Assembly: GCA_009767595.1 (NCBI GenBank)
Contig: VSDK01011562.1
Span: 78,006 to 142,005 of the forward strand
Length of the DNA stretch: 64,000 nt
Direction: 5' to 3'
Source: Symbiodinium kawagutii
Lineage: Eukaryota; Sar; Dinophyceae; Suessiales; Symbiodiniaceae
Part shown: positions 7,512 to 19,859 of the stretch, piece by piece
Position numbering within the stretch: position 1 is the first letter of the stretch
How the letters are laid out: every line of letters begins with the position of its first letter
Made by a program: the position numbers and the translations under genes
Notes under the pieces: generated by a model
Databases searched by the model: none
What the model was told of the DNA's origin: nothing
Seen by the model: the letters and a program-made list of their open reading frames with translations, nothing else

Positions 7512-10500
7512 ACTATATAACTCTTTTTCCAGTTTGGCTCTTAGTTCTGGTCTGTGCCAGAAGTGCACGCCCTCAGTGATTATCACGTAAGGCTAACACA
7601 CTCACATCAATACTAGTAACTAGTAGCCTCAAACTCTAAAGCCCCAAGGCAATCCTTTCAGATACTCAAATCATTTCATGTCCCTGCGCAAGCCCTTTGT
7701 TGTCTTTGAAACCTTTCAACATAATCAACCCTAAAGCATAGGCCATAGGCCCTAAACCGTCCAAAACCCTCCAAACCCGGAGGCGTGTGGGCGGAACTCA
7801 TGTGTTGAGCTACATGGCATCTCCAAACTCTTTGCGCCTTGTCAGGTGTGAGATCTTCCAGGGCCCCATGCTCACCACCAAATGTCAAAATATGTCAGGA
7901 TGGAAAGTGAGGTGACCAATTTCAATACCAAACCCTGCAAATTCCGCAGCATCCCAGGGCATCCAAGCAAATGCCACGCGAGCTCACTAGGGTCTGGATC
8001 ACCCTGCACGCAGCGCACCAGAGAGAATTGGATTCAGTGATGCACAGAATTGAAGTGAATACTTCGGCGTTTGATATTCTTCTTCAGTCTTCTTTCTGGT
8101 CGTCGAATGCTTGACTGGGGTGGTTTTCTCAAGAAGCAACCCACAATATCATTGGATTCCCCCACAACTTCATGCAGAACTCAGGGTCAGTACCATTCTA
8201 CCATTCAGTATGCGTCATTTACCATCAGCAAGCTTGCCTTGGTCAAGGCGTCCACAAACATGTCCAAGAAAGGCTCTTTGACCTTCCTTTGTGGACACGG
8301 TCGAGAGTGGCAACACACTCAAGTTCCTGTTTCCCTTTCATCAAGAGCTTCTGTTGAAGTCTCCCGAAGACAAAGACCGACATCTTTACAGAACAAGAAC
8401 TTCATGCGGCCACGTGCAGTTTTTGGACTTGCAAAACGACAAGAGCCACATGCTCCACCTTCTGCTTGCGCACCTTACTCTCTCTAGCTCCCGAAGCTTC
8501 TTTGCAGAAGCCCTCGCATTGCTCTTCCTACGGACTTGTGCCTGAAACATCTGAAAATGGCGGCAAGAAAGTAATTCTATCATTGACAATTTCGGCAGCT
8601 GAAGCCAACTTTGTACAGGTTTGCATTGTTTACTTACGAAAGTCCTTGGAAAAACTCACAGTCCGGTTGACTGTGCGAATGCATGTCCAAATCTCAATCC
8701 AAGTGGCCCAAAGAAGCTTGTTCCTAAAACCTCACTTGGATATCTAACAGTTTGAAATTGTATTTATTGGTACTTGCAGGTCCAATCTTGATACTTATCT
8801 ATAGATATATCTGATTGTCTGTTTTGTATAGACTCTGGCAATTTTCAACCGTAATTTTGCAAAAGGCTAGACAAAAACAGTAACATCCAATGTGAACACT
8901 AGTACATACTAGTACTAATGAATGTTAATTCATGATAATGTTACAAATGGGTCTGTCCACACCATGCCCTGCCTTGGATGCCGGCCTTTTGGCGGCAGGC
9001 TTTGACTTTGGCGGCATTTGGGAACAGTCAAGCAAACAGCTGACCACTCCCAGTTGAAAAGGCTCCGCTGTCAGATGCAATGCTTGAAGGACTGTTTAAA
9101 GCAGGTATAAGATGGTATAAGCAGGTGCTCAAGGGGGGTTTAGGCCTAGAACATTGAATTGTAATGGGAGGCACTGGATCCAGTTTGATGAAGTTCACAA
9201 AACAAATGACTATAGAGTCCAGCTCTTGAACTAGTGTCTCGTCTCGCCCAAGGGGCAGCATCATGCACTGTCAATCTTATGTCGCTTGAACAATCGAGGG
9301 ACAAGGGCAATTCAGCGACGCTCCATAACTCCGTCCACCCAGCTGCTCATGCTGATGACCTTTGGCACCCATGCATCAATGTTTGTATTCTCCAAAGAGG
9401 AAGTAATTTGAACTCAACTTGAAACAATGTCACTTGAATTTGAAGTAGTTTAAAATTTGAAGTAATGAATTTCGAAACTTTGCAAACAAATACGACCACT
9501 GCTGCTTTCCTTTTTGTTCTACGGACGAAGTTCAACGGTCAATTGATGTTGCTCGAGGGCCTTGGTCCAGAAGTGCATGTTGAGATGCTGAGTTCTGGGT
9601 GGGACATGTTCTACTTCTTTATTTGACTGTGCTGATGATACTTGGTTTTGGGATTTCCCTGTGATGGTATCCATTCACCTTTGAGACTTCGCGCCTCATG
9701 CCTGGCATTTTGGTGACTTGGCCTCCGACTCTGACAGACAATTTACAGCTTGGCGATGGTTCACCTGATTGAATACATGCGACAAGGCCAGCGCAAGCAA
9801 AGTGAAGTTCAACTCTCCTGCATCAGCCTACTGCTCCAATGATTCATGCAATGAATATCCGAAGCTCCTGACTTGGATGTCTCTTGCAAGTCCTGCGCTC
9901 TGGGAACTGCACCTGCTAGACTGTCGCCAAAGGCCATGTACTTGATACATTTCTTTTCGCCTCGTCAAGACAAACAAATCTTGTTCTGGACTCTAGAGTT
10001 TGATGGAAGGGGTTGCCAGTATATGAAGTCAAGATCACCCATAATTAAGTGTAGTGGGATTGTAAACAAGAAAACATACTTCTTGAAGCCCAACTCAGCG
10101 GGAGCAGAAGCATGGAAGTTATGTCAATGGACTCTGTACATCCAAAACATTCTCTATTGTTCGTTGCATGCCCTGGACCCGAAACAACGTACAGCTTCCG
10201 GGGCAAGAAATGGGATGGACGCAACTCAACGCCTTCTTTCGCTTGAAGAACAGCATCACTGCCTTCAAGAAGCTCGTGGCTTGCATCGCTTGGACTTGCC
10301 CCAAATGGTCAAAGTTTGCAGCCAAAAGATCCAAAGATGTCTAGGCGTCGCACCGAACTTCACAGTCTGAAGATTCTCAGACCTAAGGTTTGCTGGTGCC
10401 ATACCACTTCCATTTGGTACAAACAGCATTACGTGGCATGACCCAACTCTCACTCCACTCCCTGTCTAGCATCAACTATACAATATTATGCAGGGACACA

Positions 10501-13500
10501 CTATACCAGTCACTCTTCTGCATTCAACAAATGACTCATGTGTTGTCCTGGAGGACACTGATTAAATCTCTCAGATTAGTATGAATTGGTACACTGAGAC
10601 ATGGAGCGGCCAACTGAACCTTTTCTATATTGAATGTAGCCGGATTGAGCTACTAATGAACCAAACCAAACACTTTATGCAACAAAATGTCCAGCGTGGC
10701 TTCATACTGTACTAGGCCTTGGCTTCACCAGTTGGGATTTAGCACTCTCGGCTGTGTCTGTGCGTGTTGGTGGCGTGCAAGGGCGTGCGCTTTGTGACTT
10801 CTGTTGTCCTTCATCCCTGGCGTCCCGCACTCTGCAGATGTACACACAGGTGGTAACGGAACCATGGGCCTCGAGAAGCGCAGAAATGTCCACAGCAGTG
10901 TGGTCTTTGGGACGATGCATGTTTTGTGTGGGTGACATATGATCATAAGTGAGTACAAAAAGCATGATCATCCATTGCATGGCAGAAATCCTTTCGCATA
11001 AACTTGCAGTGTGCTGGGAGTATCCAAAAACCAAATCTATGTACGGACCATCAGCTTCAAATTTACTGGGTTTATGAACACGGAGCAAGCAAGAAATAAG
11101 TTGCACTGCTCGAGCTTGACAAGACTTGACAAGTGGTCTGTCCTCAACAGCGAAGGAATCATCTTTCCAAGTTGATCTAAACATGAATGAGAGTTGTTTG
11201 GGTGGTCCTCCCTGCTGAGGCGATGTTGTAGGGCCGACCAATCCTTTGATTTTTAGGCTCGACAAGGAAAAACACATTGCTGGGCAAGAAGATTGTTGAA
11301 CGGCTCGCTCCCTGCTGCTAGTCTTTTCGATGCAATGTGAAAGCTGTCCTTTACTGGTGGCATATCTGCAGAAGCCAAATCTGGCTTGAAAATTTGGAAC
11401 GCGGAACTCACACTCAGATTGCCAGAAAAAAACATCCGAAAATGCACTCTCACGGTGACTCACGGCAATGAGCTTGAGAGTGCGAGTGGATCAAAGAGCT
11501 GTTTCTCATGAACTTCTACTTGGGAAAGCGAACGAGTTGGACCTCAAATGAATGGGCTTAGTTTGAACATGTTTGAACAAACGAACATTCAGTTCCAAGA
11601 GTGACAAAAATCTTGGATAGCCAAATGCAAAAAAGTCTACCCCAAATTTGGCGCAATTAGAGATGCTTTCCAAGGAGCTGACTCAAACTTAAACGGGTTC
11701 TAGCATCCAGAATTCCACTGGCCCTACGCCCCTGGAGAAGCACACGTGCGGAGTCAAGTTGTCACCTGGACACTTCGAAACGTGCTGAATGTACGTTGAA
11801 TGCATCTTTGTAGAAACTTGTAGAACATGTGAACGAATTAATGCACACACTCACTTGCCTCACAAACAAGCTGAAGTGCCCTGTTTGTGGTCTTTTGTGC
11901 TTTATATCATCATGATCTCTCTCTCTCTCTCTCTTTCTTTTCACAGCACTTGCCTTTCGCCAGCTCGGTCCATCCAGCTGCCTGCACGGGTAAAACTGTC
12001 AAGAGCGCACACAAACAAAGAAAAAGTGCTCAGAGAACCAGCCGGGTGTAAATCAAAAGTTTTAATATTTATCCTCCGCGAGGGTGAGGTGTCCAGCGTT
12101 GAAACTTTATTAGAGCCACATCATAAATCATGGCGGAAGCAAAAAGGAAAAGCGGATAACACCAGGTACATCCAGTGACGTATGGCTTCCTTATCTTTTG
12201 TCCTTTGGAAGGTGAAACCACACACGAAAACGGCACCTCCAGGAGCTCAGATGCATCGAGGGAGTCAATGATTGCTCGCTGCAACGGCCATTGTGGGTGC
12301 TGTACCTGTCAAGCGTGTAGCGAGTCAAGCTCTCATTGCAAAGCTACCACCGTAATGGCTGGGGATGTAAAGCAAAACCACAGCTGCCAACAAAACAGGC
12401 AACACCCAGAGCGTCAATGAAACTTGTTTCATCAATCGTGCAGACATCACTGACCAAAGAAGGTTGACCAAAGAAACTTGCAAAGAGTCAACCTTCGAAT
12501 TCAAAGAGATTCACAAGTGAATGGTTGAAAGCTAAAAGAGGTTGAAACTTTGCAGCTCAGTTTTCGCCTTGCTGTAAACTGCAGGCCAAAGACTGTGTTG
12601 TATCATGTGTCAGGTTTCTGAACAAGACTAGGCTTCAACTGGTACGGCTCATCTGCTGCTCGGCAACATCTCCGCGAAGCAGAAGCGGCCCTTTACCCCA
12701 CGGCCAGGCAGCATAAACCGAGTATCTGCAGCACAGTGGCACAGGTCAAAGATGGTCAAAGGCTTTTCACGAAAACAACTGGGAAGGTCTTAATGTAAAC
12801 CCCTTTAAGCTGATTCCTGTCGCTCCTTGACAACAGCTTCCAAACAATCGTTACTGCGCACTCGATGTGATTTCTACAAAATAGACGCATTGATTGATTC
12901 ACATAATGGTAAATACATGTATAAATACTAAGTACATCTGATGTAAATACTAATGTTTGACCAGCATTGGGCCCAAATCGCCTGTAAATGGCTGCACATT
13001 ACATGTATGCGAAGCAAGCGGTTGTAAAAGTCAACCTGAAACAAGCACATGAACCAAACTTGGATTGACAAAAAACAATCGAGATACAAATGGGATCGAG
13101 CTGGGGATGAAGACTGGCAATCCGAAACCAAAAACCACGGAGTCCAAACACAAACATTCAAACAAAGAGAATGTTTAGCCAAAGTTTAGCCATCACCTAC
13201 AGTGTTTCCAATCATTCAGACCGTGGAGCGCAATGAAAGCAGTAGGCCAGATGCCACCCACTGCTGTTGTTTCACAAGCTACAAAAACATCAGGTGCACG
13301 TGCAACGAGACTTCCAAAAACTGACCAATATGGAGCTCAGGGTAGCTCATGGTCAGGTGCCTCTCCACGAACCATCTGGCTCTGCGTGTGAAGTCGTCAC
13401 CGAGCTCGTCAGACTCCGCGCCACTTTGCAGCCGCCATCGTGCAGATACACGAGGAGTGTTGAAAATGCCGGAGCGTCTGGAAGAAAATTCAAAGGTAAA

Positions 13501-16500
13501 ACCTGGAGATGCTGGAGATGCATCGCAGAAGCGGCGCTCACCAGAAGAGTACCAATGAGTACCCATGTGCCATCATGCGCTCATGCCATAATGTGCCCAT
13601 GCCATCAAGTGCCGAGGCCGTCATGTCAGCAAGAACATGACTCGCAAAAATCGCAAACCCTTCAAGATTCCGAACATGCCTGGCTCGGCTTTTCGAATGT
13701 CGATCTCTGTATTCTTGGCAAAGGGCTCGAAATCCACACTTCTTGACCTCAACTTCAGCTGTGCATGATGACATGCCGCCCTGGCAAACAGAATTATGCA
13801 ATAGACAAACTGTTTTTAGCATAAGAGTATTCAAACACTTAATGGACAAGAAACATGCTGGCAGGAAAGTACGGAATTCCAGCTGCTCGTGCACCAATAG
13901 ATGCAAGAGTGCCTGAGCCAAAACAAAAACGCAAAATGCACATGCCAAGAACCCCCAAAACCATACGTCTGGTTAGGCCACCTTGAGTGATTCTCAATTC
14001 TTTTACCCCAGCAGAGTCTGGCCTGCCTTCAGAAAACAAGTGCTCAAAACTAATTAGTAAATATTAGTAACCAATTTTATACTACTTACAGGATATATCC
14101 GTTTGTGTGGCTGCATGAAAGCTAACACAAGGGCTTGGGACATCTACTGTTTTGGAGATGAGCATGTCACCATGACAGTAAAAGCAGTACATTTGTCCTG
14201 CAACTCTTGCAGTCCGCTTGCAAGTACCCTTTAAAGGGACGCGCACTTTGGGACTGGTCATGGAGCAGTTGGTGATGAACTATACATGGGTAGCCACATG
14301 TTGGTTTTGCCGCTTGGTTAGTTTGCAAAGGGTTGCAAAGTGATTGAGAAATCAATGTGGTGATGGTGCACAGTGGGAGTGCACCTATTCTGTTGGCGGC
14401 ATCAGCAGCAGCAAATGTGGACGGTTCGGTGTTGGCTTGCCAGCCACGCAATCCTCCTGTTCTTCACATTGCTGGCAACTTATGGACAAGCTGGAATGCC
14501 GTTCAGGGGCTAGAGCATTCCAATGACCAAAAGAAGATTCCAGGTACATCATTACGTCGAACATAGGTTCCTGAGTGCCAGGTTGTGAAATACAAAGTCA
14601 ACCAGCTGCGGTCACTTGCATAGTCTGAATTCTCTGCAAGAGTATCATCTTCATCTATGCTTGCAAGATGTAATAAATCCATTGGCACCAGTATTTGATA
14701 AATTTCAGATACCACACGATTGCCTTGAGTGCACTTCAGGCCACTGTAGGCTCAAGTGCAATTAAGCAGCTGTTGTCTGCCCTCTTTCACATTAATATGT
14801 CTCCGAGAAATACTGACGCAACAGCTTACCTCCTGCTACTCCTGAAAAGGCTGGACCTTTTCAATGTACATAAGATGATGTAACAATGTAGCAAGAAAGA
14901 GCAATCAATGGTCAAAAATCGTGAATTGTTGTGGAAACATTTCTGGTTCTCACAAGCTGATAGTTTCTCGAATTGTCTTGTGAACGTGTTCTGATCAGCT
15001 TTCTCCAATGCAAAGTAGTTTCGGATGTTGGCTCCCAAGTGATCAATCGGAGGTACCAGCACTCGACCCAAAGGATGAGACGAGGAAACACCGCGTTCAG
15101 TGAGAAGCACCAAACCCACCCAGGCAAAGCCATCCATGATGTCTGGTTCCAAGCCCCTGCAGCACGCAAAGCGATGCAAAGCGATCATGTCACCTTCAAA
15201 AATGGTTTTCTTGGGGTCCAGGCATCGATGCTCCGTGGAAGTGCCACGTGGTGAATTTAGATTAGCAGTTTCGCAAAAGAATATATGGGCTCGTATCGAA
15301 ATGTTTGTTCCTGAAAACGGTCGTAATACCGTAGTTCCATGGGGCTCCGCCTTGTGGCACAATTGTCGGGACACCGCATCTAAACGATAGCAATGAACCA
15401 CAATTTCTTCAGATTTCGACAACTGTATCTAGCACGGACCTGTTTTATTCTGAGCTGCTAGAGCTAATGTCTATCTGCTGTGGCAGAAAAGGAAAACAAA
15501 GGTCTGGTGAGGCAGGGTCTTGGTCTGCGGGTTTTTTCTAGCGCGGATCTAGCGCGGATCCAGCGCCAGAGGAACGTTTTCACTACTTTGGGGAAATTGT
15601 GGAGATCATGGATTGCGAAAGTCACCCAACGCATCGACATAACGACAAGTATCTGGTATAGACATGTCTGTTGTCTTTACCAATGAGCTTGAGACTAAGA
15701 AGGAAAAAGGCTATGGAGAAGAATCGCAATTGAAAAGGATGCGAACAAATACATGATTCAAAAAAACTAGCGCCAAACAAGCGCAAAACTAGCGCTACCA
15801 TGGGGGAAAGCAAAATCACTGCATATATACATGACTCCGCCTTGTGGCGAAATTGACAAAACAACATCCACAGTTCTAATATGATCATCGGAGACTCAAA
15901 ACCTATCAAGCATTTTTGAACGGATGCCATATGGAATATATGGGAATACATGGATATAATTGGATAGATGTGTGTGGAATAATCTCATGATTTCTCACGT
16001 ATGGCTTGGGGCCAGCAAGTCTCCATCATCGGAAGTTCAACAATTTCAGATTTTTTCTAAGAAAAAAAGTCTGGGAGAATGCCCCCTTGCACACGACGTG
16101 TCCATGATCACGCTTGAATCTTCTTTCTATCCCCATTTTTGTTTCAATGAGGCAGTGAAATCTGCATGCTGCATGCTCTTGAAATCTCGACTCATCCAAG
16201 GTTCTGAGCGTGTTCATTTGCACCACTGTGTTGCAACGAACGAAACTAGACCATGACTGTGGGCCATCAGTGCCCCAACAAGAAGCCTTTATTCTGCTGT
16301 ACCCTGGTGTTCGATACAGTTGAACAGTTGCCCAAAACAAATGATATGTTCAAATCAAAGCAGCAAAACAAAGACACAATTTCATTGGACAACTAGCATC
16401 AAGTAGCAGCCTAGCAAACGTATGCACGTCAGCTGACGGATTTTCCGACGTTGCGATCTCCACTCCTGTCAAGGTGCCTCGGCAGCATTTCTGCCATGCG

Positions 16501-19058
16501 CTCCGGCGGTACTGGCCAATGAACAAACAAAGCGTTCTCCCAGGCGTCGTGCATCATGAAGCCTCGGGAAGCAGAGAGAGGGACTGCCGACTGCATCAAC
16601 TGCCTATGTTTGCGGGGCAGTGTGGGGGGCAGTACCAGCTTTCAGTGCCATCAACAGGGCACCTTGGGTGAACCAAAAATGGATCAAGGTGTACATAGGT
16701 GGACGATTCGGACGTTCTGGTTGTGTTGCGATTTGCTGGGAAAGGGCTGCTGTACTGATCCAAGGGGCGGAACTTCAAATTCCTCTGCGCGATCAGCGCT
16801 TGAGATGCTTCTATTTCAGCCATTGCGACTTGCAACTGACAAGGACACCAAATCGAATGCTATCTCGAGTCTTATTTGCGTGTGCAAATTGTTGCCTTGT
16901 TTGGGCTGTATGCCCAATTTGAGTTGGTATCACACTTGAACATATGCAAAACAATTGAGTCAGTGCTGGTATCATTCAAATTTCCATGAAGCAAACTTGA
17001 ACGTAGCATGGTGTCAAGATTTTGAACTGCAAAACAAAGCTAGAGTTGCGACCCTTTCAAGTCAACTGTTGTCCATGCAGGAAGGAATGTGATACTTGCA
17101 AGCACCAATGTTGTGCAATGTGTACGATTCTCATATTGTCTAAAGCTCAGCGGCTGCAGCTGTTGTATGAGGCATGCACCGGCTAGCTTCCATTCCGTGT
17201 TGAATTGATCTCCCAAGGGCTCTTAGTAGGTTCAAGCATTTGGCAGCTCTCAACCAAGATACAAGTTTCATATCAGCTGTCTTTGCACGCTTAAGGTCCA
17301 CAAGTTCAGCTCATTCAAGTATGCCAGCATCAAGAATCTGTGAAGCAAAGAAGCTCTGTCCAAATTTCGAAAAAATCCCGAGCTCTGTGCATCTTTGCCA
17401 TGGTTTGCTTGAGCTGCGCTGATGCTTCGGGATGCGCATCCGAGATCTGCCAGGCAAAAAGTTTGGCTTCACATTGGCTTCAAGATCTTTCAAGTCCAAG
17501 AGTGCCGTGACACAGTCACCATCTCAGCTGGACCAACTTGGGAAGAGAACTTGGGCTAAAAAAGGACTGAGTCGTCGACCATACGCAGCGTTCTCCGATC
17601 AGGAAGCGACCTGAAACAATGTGCAGATTCTGCAAGTTCTGGGTAAAACACTTGGAACACCTTTGAATATGAACTGATGAGCTCAGTCAAGAATGCTGTG
17701 GCACTTTGTTGATTGTTACTGTGGCAATTTCAAGGTAAACCTCTCGAATTCCTCTACATGTCTTGACGCAATGTCTCATCCAACGGAGACTTTAAGGTTG
17801 ATGCATCTGCCTCGCCAAACGAGCAGCCTGCGATCCCCAAGAGGCCTCAGGTGCGTCACAGCTGCCACTTGGCTTCAACAAAATGCAACTGATCCCTTTG
17901 CATTGAAGGTCAGGCCCGGTAGGTTCACGTGGGGTCCCATCAAGTGTATCCGTATGTGTATCCTAGTGTTGGAAGATGTCTTCCCTCTTTCATTCATCAC
18001 ATGGGAAAATTTGGAAAGTGCAATCAGTTGTCTTCTCATTGATGGCAAGCTTCAAGCAAGAAATGCTCGCATGAACAGAGTGACACTGCCTGCGCAAAAA
18101 ACTTCTATGTGCATCTATGTGGCTGATAACATTGGCTAAATCACCCTCTGGCAGGATCACAAAATGCCCGTTCATATCCGGTCATCATGGTTATTTCCTG
18201 CCAGCTTTTGCAAACACCCTGGGACCCTGGACCAAAATAGAGTCGTCGAGCTGCACCATGCTTGCAGCGTGCAGCCTCAGGATGTTTTGCTTGACCGTAC
18301 ACTGAACCAACAAGACCTGCCGAATTACTTGCCAATCTAAGTCATGCAAAGTGCAAATATCGTGAAAAGGGATATCAAAGATCTCTCAGCCAACGATGCT
18401 CATTTTAACTGAGAGTCTCAAACAATTGAAAGTTTGCAAAGGAATTTTCTCAAGAATTGAGACTTCAAATCAATTGAAAGCTAAAATATGACACAATCTT
18501 TGCAGTAATCTTTGCGTTGTAGTTATAGCATGTTACAGCGGGCTTCTGTTGCGCTTGGCCTCCGACACAAGCAATGTCTTCTCAGCGGTCAAACGAGGTG
18601 CCCCATGCTGCACCTGACAGAGGCACTTCGGAAACTGCAAAGGTCCCCACTCGAAACTGAATGAAGTGAAATGGACCGCGTCAAAACACTCGAAACAAAA
18701 TCCAGGCAGAAACTGATAGAAACTCAACATATTTCATCATATTTCAACATTGCATATTGAAAGAGTGCATGCAGCTCCAAACAAAGGTGCCATCATTTCC
18801 CAATCATTTCCGATCTTTTAACAGAACGACAAGATTTGTGTGGCAAATGTGATTATCTTGCTGAAGAGTGGGTCCTGCACCCCTGTGCTGAAGCAGTGGC
18901 GCCTCAGCTGAGGAGATCATCTCTGAGAGCAAAGCTGCCTGCGATGCAGAAACGGTCATAGAACAGCGACAGAACTTCTGACAACCCGAGCTGTTTGAGC
19001 CTTAGAAGTTTCATGAAGTTCCATGAAGTTCCTACTCCTTAGCTTTTGACAGTTTAAC
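7512..19058. other. Long gene-poor stretch
   Basis: I found no gene I can support here. Scattered open frames of 60-250 codons exist (for example around 9.9-10.4, 10.7-11.5, 13.3-13.7 and 14.8-15.4 kb). They lack recognised motifs, often overlap equally long frames on the other strand, and show no run of exons with phase-compatible AG|G junctions. One TC microsatellite lies at 11915-11936. Short TTTGCAAA- and TTGAAC-like words recur throughout. Confidence 0.4.
11915..11936. repeat. (TC)n microsatellite
   Basis: About ten consecutive TC units followed by TTTCTTTT. Confidence 0.9.
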
Positions 19059-19185
19059 TTAGCCTTGTAAGATGCCTGATAAACTTGGCCTTGGAAGATG
19101 CCTGATAAACTTGGCCTTGGAAGATGCCTGATAAACTTAGCCTTGGAAGATGCCTGATAAACTTAGCCTTGGAAGATGCCTGATT
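19059..19185. repeat. 26-bp tandem repeat, about 4.9 copies
   Basis: The unit is 26 bp (begins ttggccttggaagatgcctg). The first copy starts at 19059 and differs by ttagccttgtaag; later copies alternate ttggcc and ttagcc. The last copy breaks off at gattt. Copies are contiguous with no spacers, so it is a minisatellite and not a CRISPR array. No coding function is evident. Confidence 0.9.
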
Positions 19186-19483
19186 TAATAACTTCTATAT
19201 ATACATGACAGCATACCATTAACATACCCACACGCACACACAGACCCGCAAACACTGCCATTCACACAGACATGTACCCCTGGTCCCTCACATTTTTGGA
19301 GGTTTGGTCCTGTAGCCAAGTTTGCGAGCCTCACCCTGACCAGCAGATAATGAGGCCAAGCAATGCACTGCGTCAGCAAAGTGATCTCGGATAAAGTTTT
19401 TCTCCTGGTCGCATTGCCATGCCATTGCACCCCGAAGAAGAGAAAATTCGAAGCTGAAAACCGCTCCCGCTGTAAATGCTCTG

Positions 19484-19616
19484 AACACCACCACCACCAC
19501 CACCACCACCACCACCACCAGCACCAGCANNNNNNNNNNNNNNCACCACCACCACCACCACCACCACCACCACCACCACCACCACCACCACCACCACCAC
19601 CACCACCACCACCACT
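19484..19616. repeat. (CCA)n microsatellite interrupted by an assembly gap
   Basis: A near-perfect CAC/CCA array on both sides of an N run at 19530-19543. Long open frames across it (poly-His, poly-Pro, poly-Trp/Gly readings) are produced by the repeat. The true array length is unknown because of the gap. Confidence 0.9.
19530..19543. other. Assembly gap (14 N)
   Basis: Run of N inside the CCA microsatellite. Confidence 0.99.
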
Positions 19617-19859
19617 GCTCTCGCCACCATGGTGGGCAGCAGCAACAGCAACAGCAGCTACTGCAGCAATAGTTATAACAAGAATAATAGCAACAGCAGC
19701 AGTGACAGCAAATGCAAAAAGCGAATGCAAAAAACAATGGCAAACCGCAAACACACACGGTACTGTTTCAGAAACACTTTGGAGCTCTCTCTTTTCGGCC
19801 TTCAATCCTAGCTCCACAACTTCTGCGCATACCTGGGAGCAGCAACCGATCATGCTGAT

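Noticed and set aside
10702..11463. 253-codon minus-strand frame
   Set aside because: No recognisable motif, uneven composition, no splice context or neighbour; cannot be supported as a gene.
13267..13746. 159-codon plus-strand frame with overlapping open frames in two other phases
   Set aside because: Several phases on both strands are open at the same place, so it is likely a GC-richer non-coding block.
19059..19185. Tandem 26-bp units considered as a CRISPR array
   Set aside because: Units are contiguous without spacers, and the genome is eukaryotic.
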